Part shown: one piece after another, positions 1-9,039 of the stretch
Numbering within the stretch: position 1 is the first letter of the stretch
Layout: the number at the start of each line of letters is the position of its first letter
Assembly (NCBI GenBank): GCA_023100825.1
Contig: CP095846.1
Span: 1,860,001 to 1,924,000, forward strand
Reading direction: 5' to 3'
Origin: Nocardioidaceae bacterium SCSIO 66511
Lineage (GTDB): Bacteria; Actinomycetota; Actinomycetes; Propionibacteriales; Nocardioidaceae
DNA: 64,000 nucleotides
Notes under the pieces: generated by a model
Database searches by the model: none
Told to the model about the DNA's origin: nothing
What the model saw: only the letters and a program-made list of their open reading frames with translations
Program-made: the position numbers and the translations under genes

Positions 1-2
1 AG

Positions 3-1367
3 CAGTACGAGGACGGCCTCGAACTAGAGGAACGCAACTCGCTGCGCCGGATCGCCGGGCTCTCGACCGAGCTGGAGGACATCAGCGAGGTCGAGTACCG
101 CCAGCTTCGCCTCGAGCGCGTCGTGCTCGTCGGCGTCTGGACGGAGGGCTCGGCCGACGACGCGGAGAACTCTCTCGCCGAGCTGAAGCTGCTTGCGGAG
201 ACCGCGGGCTCCGATGTGCTCGAGGCCATGATCCAGCGCCGGCAGCGGCCCGATCCGGCGACGTTCATCGGCCGTGGCAAGGTCGACGACCTCCGGATTG
301 CCGTCGAGTCGTCCGGGGCCGACACGGTGATCTGCGACGGTGAGCTCGCGCCGAGCCAGCTGCGTAACCTCGAGGATCGCGTCAAGGTGAAGGTCGTCGA
401 CCGCACCGCACTGATCCTCGACATCTTCGCTCAGCACGCCAAGAGCCGCGAGGGCAAGGCACAGGTCGAGCTCGCGCAACTGCAGTACATGAAGCAACGG
501 CTGCGCGGCTGGGGCGGCAACCTCTCCCGGCAGGCCGGTGGCCGGGTCGGCGCCGACGGCGGTGGCATCGGCGGCCGTGGCCCAGGTGAGACGAAGATCG
601 AGACCGATCGGCGACGGATCAACGACAAGATCGCGAAGCTGCGGCGGGAGCTCAAGCACATGGGCAAGACCCGCGAGACGAAGAAGTCGCAGCGTCGCCG
701 TAACGCGATCCCGTCGGTATCCATCGCGGGCTACACCAACGCCGGCAAGTCGAGCCTGCTCAACCGCCTGACGAGTGCGGGCGTGCTGGTCGAGGACGCG
801 CTCTTCGCGACTCTCGACCCGACCACCCGACGTACCGAGACCGCAGACGGGCGCGTCTACACGTTGTCCGACACCGTCGGGTTCGTACGCCATCTCCCGC
901 ACCAGCTCGTCGAGGCGTTCCGGTCGACGCTGGAGGAGGTCGCCGAGTCCGACCTGATCCTGCATGTCGTCGACGGGTCGCACCCCGACCCCGAGGGCCA
1001 GATCGCCGCGGTACGCGAGGTGTTCGCCGAGATCGGCGCGCATGACGTACCCGAGATCATTGTTATCAACAAGGCCGATGTCGCCGATCCGCTGGTCATC
1101 TCGCGGGTGCTGTCGAAGGAGCCGCACGCCGTGACGTGCTCCGCGCGTACCGGCGAGGGCATCGACAAGGTGCTCGCGACGCTCGAGGCAGAGCTGCCGA
1201 GGCCGTCGATCCAGGTTGACGTCGTGCTGCCGTACGACCGGGGCGATCTGCTCAACCAGATCCACACCCACGGCGAGATCGACTCGGTCGAGCACACCGG
1301 CGACGGCACCCATGTGATCGCAAGAGTCAACGACGACCTCGCCGGTGCGCTGGCGACGTACCGCTGA
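3..1367 (+). CDS. hflX: GTPase HflX (5' end outside window)
   Basis: HflX is a ribosome-associated GTPase that splits or rescues stalled 70S ribosomes under stress. The reading frame is already open at base 3, so the N-terminus lies upstream and 454 residues are visible. The N-terminal HflX domain (IQRRQRPDPATFIGRGK) and the Gly-rich linker GGRGPGETKIETDRR are present. The G domain follows, with Walker A GYTNAGKSS near visible residue 241, DTVGF as G3 and NKAD as G4. The C-terminal domain is complete. A small gene follows 3 bases after the stop, so the two are probably co-transcribed. Assignment is secure; only the true start is unknown. Confidence 0.96.
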   Translation, partial: QYEDGLELEERNSLRRIAGLSTELEDISEVEYRQLRLERVVLVGVWTEGSADDAENSLAELKLLAETAGSDVLEAMIQRRQRPDPATFIGRGKVDDLRIAVESSGADTVICDGELAPSQLRNLEDRVKVKVVDRTALILDIFAQHAKSREGKAQVELAQLQYMKQRLRGWGGNLSRQAGGRVGADGGGIGGRGPGETKIETDRRRINDKIAKLRRELKHMGKTRETKKSQRRRNAIPSVSIAGYTNAGKSSLLNRLTSAGVLVEDALFATLDPTTRRTETADGRVYTLSDTVGFVRHLPHQLVEAFRSTLEEVAESDLILHVVDGSHPDPEGQIAAVREVFAEIGAHDVPEIIVINKADVADPLVISRVLSKEPHAVTCSARTGEGIDKVLATLEAELPRPSIQVDVVLPYDRGDLLNQIHTHGEIDSVEHTGDGTHVIARVNDDLAGALATYR

Positions 1368-1370
1368 GCC

Positions 1371-1604
1371 ATGGGGTCGGGGCGCCCGGAGGGTTTCGAG
1401 TACGTCGACCGGGGCGGTGAGGTCGTCGTACTGCACCACGGCAAGCGCGCGACCGTGCTACGCGGCGCGCGGGCCGAGCAGTTCCGGCGCGACATCGAGT
1501 ACGACGACCCGCAGGAGCTGATGGCGCGGCTGACCGGCAACTACAAGCGCGGCAATGAGCGGATGGGCAAGAACCACCCGCGCAACCGCGGGGGTCGTCG
1601 TTGA
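1371..1604 (+). CDS. small conserved actinobacterial protein
   Basis: This 77-residue basic protein starts 3 bases after the hflX stop, on an ATG. It has no membrane segment or signal peptide. The C-terminal half carries the string LTGNYKRGNERMGKNHPRNR. I recall similar short uncharacterised proteins in related actinobacteria, but their function is unknown to me. The Arg/Asn-rich tail could contact nucleic acid, which would suit a neighbour of a ribosome GTPase, but that is inference. Spacing and family resemblance support a real gene. Confidence 0.7.
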   Translation: MGSGRPEGFEYVDRGGEVVVLHHGKRATVLRGARAEQFRRDIEYDDPQELMARLTGNYKRGNERMGKNHPRNRGGRR

Positions 1605-1656
1605 GCACCTGTGGACAGACCCGCCGCGCGTACGTCGCGGGCGGTAACCTCGCAGC

Positions 1657-3639
1657 GTGACCGACACCCAGCCGCCCGCAACCGACGAACGCACCGTGCG
1701 GGGCGTACTACACGCGGCCGTGTCGGCGGTCGGTGGTCAGGAGCGTCCCGGCCAGATCGAGATGGCCGAGGCGGTCGCGACGGCACTGGAATCGGAGCAG
1801 CATCTGCTCGTCCAAGCGGGCACGGGCACCGGTAAGTCGCTCGGCTACCTGGTGCCGAGCATTCTGCACGAGAAGCGAGTCGTGGTCGCCACTGCGACGC
1901 TCAATCTTCAACACCAGTTGGTCGAGCGCGATATCCCCGCCCTCGTCGAGGGTGTCCGCAGCGAGCTCGGGTCGTCCCCTTCGTACGCGGTGCTGAAGGG
2001 TCGCGCCAACTACGCCTGTCTGCACCGTATTCGCGAAGGGGCGCCCGACGACCAGGGCGAGCTGATCGAGGTGCCGACCGGATCGCTCGGCTCCGAGGTC
2101 GTGGCCCTGCGCAACTGGGCGGAGGAGCAGGCCGACGAGAAGCAGACCGGCGATCGCGACTCCGCGCCCGCGCACACCGATCGCGCGTGGCGCCAGATCG
2201 CAGTTTCTGCGCGGGAGTGCCTCGGCGCGAGTCGATGCCCGTACGCAGCCGAGTGCTTCGCGGAGCGCGCCAGAGACCGCGCGATGGAGTCGCAGATCGT
2301 CGTCACCAACCATGCACTGTTGGCGATTGACGCCATCGACGGTGTGCCGATGTTGCCTGAGTACGACGCCGTCGTGGTCGATGAGGCGCATGAGCTGACC
2401 TCACGTGTGACGCAGGCGGCGACGAAGGAGCTCAGCCCGCCGATGGTCGAGCGTGCGGCGCGTCGTGCCCGCAATGTCGTCGAGGGGTCGGAGGCCGACG
2501 ATCTCGAGGCGGCGTCCGACGACCTGCTCGAGGCGATCGCCGATCTGCAACCGGGCAGGGTCGATACGATGCCGGGCTTCCTGGCCGACGCGCTGGCCGG
2601 CGTACGCGATGCCGCCCGCGCCTGCTTCTCGGCGATCCCCAAGGAGAGCAAGGAGACGCTGCTCGGCTCGGACGACAGCGGCGACTCCGTGCGTACGCAG
2701 GCACGGGCACTCATCGACGAGATCCGTCAGATCGCCGACCGGATGGCCGCGAACGTCGAGACCGATGTGCTCTGGATGAGCGAGCGCGACGTCGTACGCG
2801 GCGGCAACGAGTTGTTCGTCGCACCGGTCGATGTCGCGGGCGCGCTGCACGAGAACCTCTTCAGCGAGAACACCGTGATCCTGACGAGCGCAACTCTCAA
2901 GCTCGGCGGAGGATTCGAGGCGATCGCTTCGTCGCTCGGCCTGGCGTTCGGCGACGACGACTCCTGGGCGGCGATCGATGTGGGATCGCCGTTCGACTAT
3001 GCACGGCAAGGAATGCTGTACGTCGCGCGTGACCTTCCGCCGCCCGGTCGTGACGGTCTCGGGGAGAAGCAACTGGACGAGATCGCGTCGCTGATCGAGG
3101 CCGCCGGCGGGCGTACGCTCGGGTTGTTCTCGTCGCGTCGAGCGGCCGAGGCGGCGACGGAGTCCGTACGCTCGCGTCTTCCCGAGCTGGAGCTGTGGTG
3201 CCAGGGCGAAGCCCAGCTCCCGGAGTTGGCGCGACGCTTCGTCGACGACCCGGCGGCCTGCCTGTTCGGGACGCTCAGCCTGTGGCAGGGCATCGACCTG
3301 CCGGGGGAGACGTGCCAGTTGGTGATCATCGACCGGATTCCGTTCCCGCGACCCGACGACCCGCTGATGAGTGCTCGGCAGCGACTCGTTGAGCGTCGTG
3401 GCGGTAACGGCTTCATGCAGGTCGCGGCCAGCCATGCGGCGCTGCTGCTCGCGCAGGGCACGGGTCGCCTGATCCGCCGGAGTACCGACAGGGGCGTGGT
3501 AGCGATCCTGGACCCGCGCATCGCCACGGCTCGGTACGGCTCGTTCCTCGCCGCATCCTTGCCGCCGATGTGGCGTACGACCGACCGGGCGACCGTACTC
3601 GGTGCGTTAGAACGCCTCGACCAAGCAGCGAAGTCCTGA
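1657..3639 (+). CDS. ATP-dependent DNA helicase, DinG/XPD-like
   Basis: This is a superfamily 2 helicase of the DinG/XPD type, 660 residues from a GTG start. Walker A is GTGTGKS near residue 53 and the Walker B box is VVDEAHEL near residue 240. Four cysteines between about residues 120 and 200 (in ANYACLHR, RECLGASRCPY and AECFAE) have the spacing of the iron-sulfur cluster of XPD-family helicases. The C-terminal RecA-like lobe contains LWQGIDLPGE and the motif VI string QGTGRLIR. Such enzymes unwind DNA 5' to 3' and act on R-loops, D-loops or forks in repair. The length fits the actinobacterial family. It may lie in one transcript with hflX. Confidence 0.93.
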   Translation: MTDTQPPATDERTVRGVLHAAVSAVGGQERPGQIEMAEAVATALESEQHLLVQAGTGTGKSLGYLVPSILHEKRVVVATATLNLQHQLVERDIPALVEGVRSELGSSPSYAVLKGRANYACLHRIREGAPDDQGELIEVPTGSLGSEVVALRNWAEEQADEKQTGDRDSAPAHTDRAWRQIAVSARECLGASRCPYAAECFAERARDRAMESQIVVTNHALLAIDAIDGVPMLPEYDAVVVDEAHELTSRVTQAATKELSPPMVERAARRARNVVEGSEADDLEAASDDLLEAIADLQPGRVDTMPGFLADALAGVRDAARACFSAIPKESKETLLGSDDSGDSVRTQARALIDEIRQIADRMAANVETDVLWMSERDVVRGGNELFVAPVDVAGALHENLFSENTVILTSATLKLGGGFEAIASSLGLAFGDDDSWAAIDVGSPFDYARQGMLYVARDLPPPGRDGLGEKQLDEIASLIEAAGGRTLGLFSSRRAAEAATESVRSRLPELELWCQGEAQLPELARRFVDDPAACLFGTLSLWQGIDLPGETCQLVIIDRIPFPRPDDPLMSARQRLVERRGGNGFMQVAASHAALLLAQGTGRLIRRSTDRGVVAILDPRIATARYGSFLAASLPPMWRTTDRATVLGALERLDQAAKS

Positions 3640-3695
3640 CCCACCCGCCCCGCTGAGCCGCCCGGCCACCCGCCCGCCCGCCCAGGCCTCCCTCC

Positions 3696-3760
3696 CCGCT
3701 GAGCCGCACGTTTCGGCCCTGTTCTTCGAACTTTTGGGGCTGAAACGTGCGGCCCAGCGG
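3696..3760. repeat. 65-bp hairpin element, copy 1
   Basis: This is an imperfect inverted repeat with 24-nt arms at 3696-3719 and 3737-3760 and only two mismatches, one of them a possible G-U pair. The 17-nt centre contains TTCGAA. A nearly identical element occurs at 4836-4900. Together they bracket the gene at 3825-4817. The arm sequence includes CCGCACGTTTC. It could act as a terminator behind the helicase gene, but its duplication suggests a dispersed repeat. Confidence 0.85.
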
Positions 3761-3824
3761 GCGTGGATCGGCGGTCTGTGGATAGCGCCGACCCGACTGT
3801 CCATTCGGCACGCACACTGCCGAT

Positions 3825-4817
3825 GTGAACCAACTCAGTCAGGTCCCCGCCATGTCTCGCCGAGTCGCGCGTCTGCGTGCGGACGGTTTGTCCGCCAAGC
3901 GCGTACGCGGCCGGCAGTACGCGCGGCCGTATCACGGTTTGCGCCGACCTGCGGACATCCAGCTCGAGCAGCCCGCGCTCCGAGTCGCGGACGCGATCGG
4001 GCTGATGGTCGACGGTTGTGTGCTCACCGGATGGGCGTCGCGCTGGATTCAAGGCCAGGCGTACTCCGACGGCTCGCTGTACGGCGAGGACCTGCCGGTC
4101 ACGATCCTCTGCGCCCCCGGCACGCGCCTGCGCAACAGACCGGGTATCCGAGTGCGCGAGCGACGCCTCGTTCCCGGCGAGGTGATCGACCTCGGCGGGT
4201 TCGAGGCAACCACGATGGCGCGCGCAACGTATGACGACATGCTCGACGCGCCCAACCGCCTGGAAGCATTGGTCGCCGTCGAGATGGCGACGAGCACGGT
4301 CATCGAACAGGCGCGTACGGCTCTCGACAACGTCCGGGCGACCTTCGCGGCGCACGTGAAGACGCGTGGGCGCGCTCAAGCACGATGGGCGTTGGGTGCG
4401 GCGTCGACGCGGTCGGCGAGCCCGTGGGAGCCGCGGACCCGGATGCTCGCGACTGCGGCGCTCGGAATCGAGGACTGGTGCGTCAACCTTCCGGTCTTCG
4501 ACCGCTTTGCGGAGCTGATCGGCATTCCCGACCTACGGGACCCGGAGACCGGATTGGTGATCGAATCCGATGGCGGTGATCATCGCCGGATTGAGCGACA
4601 CAACGATGACAACGTGCGCGGAGACGCGTTCGAGAAGCACGGCATGCCGGTCGTACGCATCGGTGCCGCCCAGCATGCCCGAGCCGAGCGCTCGGAGACC
4701 ATGCGGCGGATGGTCGACGGTCGGGCGCGCGCCGTCGCCGTCGCCGGACCACGGCGGTGGACGACGGACAAGCCGGCATGGTGGTGGGACTGGGCGCCGG
4801 GCCGTCAATGGGACTAG
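3825..4817 (+). CDS. nuclease-like protein with C-terminal DUF559/Vsr-type domain
   Basis: The protein has 330 residues from a GTG start; an ATG nine codons in (MSRRVARL) is an alternative. The N-terminal half resembles the winged-helix and AbiEi-like part seen in many actinobacterial proteins annotated as hypothetical or DUF559. The C-terminal part near residues 240-285 has LVIESDGGDHRR, then a conserved Asp/Glu pattern, then HGMPVVRI. This looks like a PD-(D/E)XK fold of the Vsr/DUF559 kind. The substrate is unknown. The gene stands alone between two copies of a 65-bp hairpin repeat, which may mark it as an inserted cassette. No antitoxin partner is visible. Confidence 0.72.
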   Translation: MNQLSQVPAMSRRVARLRADGLSAKRVRGRQYARPYHGLRRPADIQLEQPALRVADAIGLMVDGCVLTGWASRWIQGQAYSDGSLYGEDLPVTILCAPGTRLRNRPGIRVRERRLVPGEVIDLGGFEATTMARATYDDMLDAPNRLEALVAVEMATSTVIEQARTALDNVRATFAAHVKTRGRAQARWALGAASTRSASPWEPRTRMLATAALGIEDWCVNLPVFDRFAELIGIPDLRDPETGLVIESDGGDHRRIERHNDDNVRGDAFEKHGMPVVRIGAAQHARAERSETMRRMVDGRARAVAVAGPRRWTTDKPAWWWDWAPGRQWD

Positions 4818-4835
4818 CCAGCCCGCCCTACCCAC

Positions 4836-4900
4836 CCGCTGGGCCGCACGTTTCGGCCCTGTTTTTCGAACTTTTGGGGCTGAAACGTGCGGCTCAGCGG
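4836..4900. repeat. 65-bp hairpin element, copy 2
   Basis: This is the second copy of the element at 3696-3760, with 24-nt arms at 4836-4859 and 4877-4900. The two copies differ at three positions. One of these lies in each outer arm, with the A/G and C/T variants swapped between left and right arms. It lies between two convergent genes (stops at 4817 and 4917), where it could serve as a two-way terminator. Confidence 0.85.
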
Positions 4901-4916
4901 GGCGGGAGGCCAGCGG

Positions 4917-5750
4917 TCAGTCGCGGGAGCGGCGGCGGAAGGCGGCGAGCGCGAGTGGGGCGAAGATCGCCGCGAGCGCGACGGACCAGGCCACCGACAT
5001 CAGAACCGGATGCTGCAACGCCCACGCGTCATTCGGCCCCGCTGCCGGACCGTTGCCCCACAGCTCACGGCACGCCTGTGCCAGCGCGGAGACCGGGTTC
5101 CACTCGGCGATCGGCTGCAGCCAGGACGGCATCTGCTGTGTTGGTACGAAGGTGTTCGCCACGAAGGTAAGCGGGAACATCACCGTGAACATCAGGCCCT
5201 GGACGGACTCGACCGTGCGCATCATCGAACCGACCCAGATGCCGAGCCAGATCATCGCGAAGCCGAACAACAGCAGCAGTCCGACCGCGATCAGCGCGTC
5301 GCCGAGCCCCTCGCGGATCCGCCAACCGACCAGTAGCCCGGTCACACCCATCACCACGATGCCGATGCTGGCATGGATCAGGCTGGAGATGCTGCGCCCG
5401 ACGAGCACCGATGACCTCGAGATCGGCAGCGATTTGAAACGGTCGACGATGCCCTTCTGCAGGTCGTTCGTGAGCCCGATCGCCACCGTGGCCGACGAGA
5501 AGATCATCGTCTGCACCATGATGCCGGGGAGCAGGAACTCCTTGTAGTCCACATCGGACCCGGGTATCTGGATCGCGCCGCCGAAGACGTACGCGAACAG
5601 CAGCACGAACATCACCGACTGCACGGTGACATCGAGCAGCATCTCGGGTTGGCGCTTGATGTGGATCAGGTTGCGCCAGGTGATGGCCAGCGATGCCCGC
5701 CCCAGGGATGCGGGTGCGAGCGCCGGGCGCTCGGTCTGGACGGCGGTCAT
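4917..5750 (-). CDS. ABC-2 type transporter permease, DrrB-like
   Basis: This 277-residue membrane protein is the permease partner of the ATPase encoded upstream. It starts at an ATG overlapping the ATPase stop (ATGA), so translation is coupled. About six hydrophobic segments are visible, beginning with LLDVTVQSVMFVLLFAYVFGG near residue 40 and ending with a hydrophobic stretch before the basic tail RRRSRD. The string QGLMFTVMFPLTFVANTFVP near residue 180 is typical of the ABC2 membrane domain of daunorubicin-resistance-type exporters. The likely role is export of a drug, lipid or polymer; the substrate cannot be read from sequence. Confidence 0.93.
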   Translation of the reverse strand: MTAVQTERPALAPASLGRASLAITWRNLIHIKRQPEMLLDVTVQSVMFVLLFAYVFGGAIQIPGSDVDYKEFLLPGIMVQTMIFSSATVAIGLTNDLQKGIVDRFKSLPISRSSVLVGRSISSLIHASIGIVVMGVTGLLVGWRIREGLGDALIAVGLLLLFGFAMIWLGIWVGSMMRTVESVQGLMFTVMFPLTFVANTFVPTQQMPSWLQPIAEWNPVSALAQACRELWGNGPAAGPNDAWALQHPVLMSVAWSVALAAIFAPLALAAFRRRSRD

Positions 5751-6736
5751 ACGGGCATCTCCTGCGTCTCGGTCTCGGGTTGCTCGTCGTCGGTCGGCTC
5801 GGCGCGATGGCCGGTGAGGTGCAGGAACACATCGTCGAGACTCGGGCGCTGGAGCCCGATGTCGTCGAGCTCGATGCCGAGCTCCTCCAGACGTGCTCCG
5901 ATCCGTGTCATATCGGCGAGGCCGCTCGCCTGCGCGGTCAACCGGCGCGAGTCCGCCTCGACGTGGACCTCCTCGCAGATGTCGCGCATGACCTTCTCGG
6001 CCTCCTCCAAGCGGGCCGCGTGCGTCAGGGTCACGACGACGGCCGCCTTGCCGGCCTGGTCCTTCAACTGGGTCGGCGTACCGTGTGCGATCACCTGGCC
6101 GCGGTCGATCACCACGATGTCGTCGGCGAGGTGATCGGCCTCCTCGAGGTACTGCGTCGTCAGCAGCAGGGTCGTGCCGTCGCGGACCAGATCGCGCAGT
6201 ACGCCCCACAGTTCGGAGCGACTGTGCGGATCAAGCCCCGTCGTCGGCTCATCGAGGAACAGCACCGGCGGTGCTGCGATGAGGCTCACCGCGAGGTCGA
6301 GCCGGCGCCGCATTCCGCCGGAGTATGTCTTGATCGTGCGCTCGGCGGCATCGGTCAGCGCAAACCGCTCGAGCAATGTGTCGCTGGTCTCGCGTACGTA
6401 CGAGCGTGGAAGACCGTAGAGGCGCCCGATCAGGCGGAGGTTCTCGCGCGCGGTGAGCAGCTCGTCGACCGTGGCCGCCTGCCCGGTCAGGCCCATGCTC
6501 CGGCGCACGGCCGAAGGCTCCTTGATGATGTCGTGGCCGGCGACTTTGCCGGTGCCGCTGGTCGGGATGCTCAGGGTTGTGAGCATCCGCACGGTGGTTG
6601 TCTTGCCGGCGCCGTTGGGGCCGAGCAGCCCGAGAACACTGCCCTGCGGGACGACGAAGCTGACGTCGTCGACGGCGGTGTTGTCGCCGAAGCGTTTGAC
6701 GAGGTTGATGGCCTCGACGGCTGGGTCTGATGTCAT
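5747..6736 (-). CDS. ABC transporter ATP-binding protein, DrrA-like
   Basis: This is the ATPase of a two-gene exporter, 329 residues. I chose the ATG at 6736 (MTSDPAVEAINL) because alignment to the DrrA family begins there; upstream in-frame codons exist. Walker A is GPNGAGKTTT near residue 40, the signature is YSGGMRRRLDLA near 142, Walker B is VLFLDEPTTGLD near 160, and the H-loop region reads LLLTTQYLEEAD. The C-terminal extension with PSLDDVFLHLTGH is the feature of the daunorubicin-resistance ATPase subfamily. A TetR-like half-site pair lies just upstream. Confidence 0.94.
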   Translation of the reverse strand: MTSDPAVEAINLVKRFGDNTAVDDVSFVVPQGSVLGLLGPNGAGKTTTVRMLTTLSIPTSGTGKVAGHDIIKEPSAVRRSMGLTGQAATVDELLTARENLRLIGRLYGLPRSYVRETSDTLLERFALTDAAERTIKTYSGGMRRRLDLAVSLIAAPPVLFLDEPTTGLDPHSRSELWGVLRDLVRDGTTLLLTTQYLEEADHLADDIVVIDRGQVIAHGTPTQLKDQAGKAAVVVTLTHAARLEEAEKVMRDICEEVHVEADSRRLTAQASGLADMTRIGARLEELGIELDDIGLQRPSLDDVFLHLTGHRAEPTDDEQPETETQEMPV

Positions 6737-6760
6737 GAGATCAAGCCTAAGGTCGGGGTC

Positions 6761-6777
6761 TGACAGGACGCTTGTCA
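6761..6777. promoter_or_regulatory. possible operator, TGACA-N7-TGTCA
   Basis: A short inverted repeat, TGACA at 6761-6765 and TGTCA at 6773-6777, lies 25 bases upstream of the chosen start of the DrrA-like gene. Exporters of this family are often controlled by local repressors binding such sites. No regulator gene is adjacent, and a 5-bp half-site can occur by chance. Confidence 0.25.
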
Positions 6778-6779
6778 TT

Positions 6780-7117
6780 TTTCGTACGGTTCGATGGTTC
6801 AACCTGGAGTTTGGTTGAGGTCATCGCCGTTCGCTGCCGGCGAACGACTCAGACCACGCATTGCACACAACTACCGATCATCGCTGCCGGATGTCGAAGC
6901 GTCGTCGTCCCCGCGAACCGTTCTCGCCGTCGTCGTCGCGGACCCCGCCTACCGCCGCACTACATCCGAGGTAGTACGCGACGGCACCGGATGCTGCGGC
7001 ATTCGGCAGGTCGCGGGTGCCGCCGAACACAAGCGGCCGGCGCGCACTTGGTGGACGAACGGGGTCATGACGTCAACCAAATGCGCACCGGCCGCTCGGG
7101 CAGATGCCGGTGTGGCG
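6780..7117. other. intergenic stretch without a supported gene
   Basis: About 340 bases lie between the exporter operon and the lexA stop. Short open frames on the plus strand here have no recognisable protein signature and no ribosome binding site. A small inverted repeat (TCAACC and GGTTGA, near 6800-6820) sits at the exporter side. I see nothing else convincing. Confidence 0.5.
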
Positions 7118-7837
7118 CTACATCCGGCGTAGCACCGTGGTGACCTTGCCGAGGATCGTCGCGTCGGTGCCGTCGATCGGGTCGTACGCCTCGTTGTGGG
7201 GGAGCAGCAACACCTTGCCGCGCTTGCGTTGGAAGGTCTTGACGGTCGCCTCGCCGTCGATCATCGCGGCCACGATCTCGCCGTTCTCTGCGGTCGGTTG
7301 CTGGCGTACGACCACGTAGTCGCCGTCGCAGATCGCGGCGTCGATCATCGAATCGCCCTTGACCTCCAGCAGGAAGAGCGTGCCCTCGCCGACGAGCGTG
7401 CGCGGCAGCGGGAAGACCTCCTCGACGCGCTCCTCTGCGAGGATCGGGCCGCCCGCCGCGATGCGTCCGACGAGCGGGACGTACGAGGGATCCGGGCGCT
7501 CGTCGCCGTAGTCGGTCTCGTCGAAGCCGAAGTCGGCCGACTGGCCGATGGACCGCCGCGCCGCCATCACATCGGGGAGCAGCACCTCGAGTGCCCTCGG
7601 GCGGTTCGGGTCGCGGCGAAGGAAACCCTGGCGCTCGAGCGTACGCAGCTGATAGGCGACCGACGACGAGCTGGTCAGACCGACCTCGTTGCCGATCTCG
7701 CGAATGCTCGGCGGGTAGCCGCGTGACTCGATCGACTCCCGGATGCACTCCAGGATGCGCCGCTGCCGGGGAGTGATGCCGGAGGCGTCTGCGGGACCGT
7801 CGGGGAGTTCTTTGACGTTGTCGGTTGACTTGGGCAT
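7118..7837 (-). CDS. lexA: SOS repressor LexA
   Basis: LexA represses DNA-damage genes and cleaves itself when RecA filaments form. The 239-residue protein has an N-terminal winged helix ([37 protein letters not shown], here cited as residues 24-60). The self-cleavage Ala-Gly bond sits in VGRIAAGGP, the catalytic Ser in GDSMIDAA and the catalytic Lys in ATVKTF. It begins at an ATG, and a near-consensus SOS box lies 70 bases upstream, so it is autoregulated as usual. A LysM gene with its own SOS box lies 1.1 kb away on the other strand. Confidence 0.97.
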   Translation of the reverse strand: MPKSTDNVKELPDGPADASGITPRQRRILECIRESIESRGYPPSIREIGNEVGLTSSSSVAYQLRTLERQGFLRRDPNRPRALEVLLPDVMAARRSIGQSADFGFDETDYGDERPDPSYVPLVGRIAAGGPILAEERVEEVFPLPRTLVGEGTLFLLEVKGDSMIDAAICDGDYVVVRQQPTAENGEIVAAMIDGEATVKTFQRKRGKVLLLPHNEAYDPIDGTDATILGKVTTVLRRM

Positions 7838-7906
7838 CGGCGTTCGCTCCTGCTGGCATCGGCGGCTGCGGGTCGAGGATGAGACTAGTCGGATCGAACG
7901 ACGCGA

Positions 7907-7922
7907 TCAAACACGTGTTCGA
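7907..7922. promoter_or_regulatory. SOS box upstream of lexA
   Basis: TCAAACACGTGTTCGA matches the actinobacterial LexA operator (TCGAACACGTGTTCGA type) at 15 of 16 positions. It lies between lexA on the minus strand and the SDR gene on the plus strand, so it could act on either, but lexA autoregulation is the expected use. Confidence 0.85.
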
Positions 7923-8003
7923 TCGCGTGTCGAGGTCGGTCAGTGGCGCCGCAGCGTGCCTTGGGTAGGCTCGCCCGGACGTTCGTCGAGGTCAGGAGTG
8001 CCG

Positions 8004-8846
8004 ATGTCGCGCAGGATCCCCGCTCGGGTGCCGACGCACGCGCCGCGGTCGGCCGTCGTCACCGGCGGCGCCGGTGGTATCGGCCGAGCCGTCGCCGAGC
8101 GGCTCGTCGAGCTGGGCTACCTCGTCGTCGTGACCGACCTCGATGCGGCCGCGGCAGAGGCGACGGCCAAGGAGATCGGCGCCGCCGACGGATGCGCGTA
8201 CGACGTCACCGACGAGGCCGCCGCGACCGCTACCGCGCAGCGGGCTCGTACGCACGCACCGCTGGGCGTATGGGTCTGCAATGCGGGTGTGGGATTCGAC
8301 GGCACTGTCGCAGACCAGGACAGCGCGCTGGTCCGTACGCTCGTCGACGTCAATCTGCTCGGCGTGATCTGGGGCGCTCGGGCCGCCGCTGCCGCTATGC
8401 GCGAGCAGTCCGCCGACGGGATCAGGGGCGGCGAGATCGCGATGACCGCGTCGCTGTCAGCGCACGGTCCGGTACCGGGGTTGTCGGTGTACGCCGCCAC
8501 CAAGGCCGCGGTGTTGAGCCTCGCGACCTCGATGGACACCGAGTTGCGCAAGGACAAGATCCGCATACACGCCGTCTGCCCGGACGGCGTCGACACGGCG
8601 CTCCTCGACTCGATGGAGCCCGGGGGTCAGGGCCTCAGCCTGGTGCGTTCGGGCGGACGGCTGTTGACCTCCGACGAGGTCGCCGACGCGCTCGTCGCGA
8701 TGCTCGGCACGCGCCGCGTCTACCGCACGTTGCCCGTACGCCGCGGTCTCGTCATGCGTGCGTCCAGTCTCTTTCCGTCGGTGTTGATGCGCTTCGAGCC
8801 GCTCGCGCGCAGACAAGGGGCTCGCGCCGCGAAGCGCTCCACCTGA
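8004..8846 (+). CDS. short-chain dehydrogenase/reductase
   Basis: This is a classical SDR, 280 residues. The ATG at 8004 was chosen because it follows a ribosome site (CAGGAG) and the Rossmann motif comes soon after. TGGAGGIGRA binds the nucleotide, NAG is at about residue 95, the catalytic Ser is in TASLSAHGPVPG, and YAATK supplies Tyr and Lys. Asp at the end of the second beta strand (VVVTDLDA) suggests NAD(H) preference. The substrate is unknown. It lies between lexA and an SOS-controlled LysM gene, but its own promoter region holds only the lexA-side SOS box. Confidence 0.9.
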   Translation: MSRRIPARVPTHAPRSAVVTGGAGGIGRAVAERLVELGYLVVVTDLDAAAAEATAKEIGAADGCAYDVTDEAAATATAQRARTHAPLGVWVCNAGVGFDGTVADQDSALVRTLVDVNLLGVIWGARAAAAAMREQSADGIRGGEIAMTASLSAHGPVPGLSVYAATKAAVLSLATSMDTELRKDKIRIHAVCPDGVDTALLDSMEPGGQGLSLVRSGGRLLTSDEVADALVAMLGTRRVYRTLPVRRGLVMRASSLFPSVLMRFEPLARRQGARAAKRST

Positions 8847-8980
8847 CGGGTCGTGGTCGGCTCGGGCTGTCGGTGGCGGCTCGTACGTTGCCGGCATGCA
8901 GTCACGTGATTCCGCGCCCCGAGGCATGGGGAACATTTGTTCGATGAAGTCATGGACTTTGTCGGTGGCGTCGCGTACCG

Positions 8981-8996
8981 TCGTACACGTGTTCGA
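8981..8996 (+). promoter_or_regulatory. SOS box upstream of the LysM gene
   Basis: TCGTACACGTGTTCGA matches the actinobacterial LexA operator at 15 of 16 positions and lies 43 bases before the LysM gene start. Together with the box at 7907 it shows that this gene belongs to the SOS regulon. Confidence 0.85.
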
Positions 8997-9039
8997 TCGA
9001 ACGCACGTACGACCGCCGCTGACTTCCCCGGAGGCACCG

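Noticed and set aside
24-1439. Long open frame antisense to hflX, and many similar frames elsewhere (for example 857-1540, 2401-3435, 12856-14202, 57668-59197, 59948-61309)
   Set aside because: High GC content leaves long stop-free frames opposite and beside real genes. Their translations are Arg/Pro/Ala-rich without family motifs, and the overlapping genes are certain.
6794-7132. Open frames on the plus strand between the exporter and lexA
   Set aside because: No ribosome site, no motif, and overlap with the lexA 3' end.
7065-7910. Open frame of 281 codons overlapping lexA on the same strand in another frame
   Set aside because: LexA is complete in its own frame with catalytic residues; the alternative is Arg-rich and featureless.
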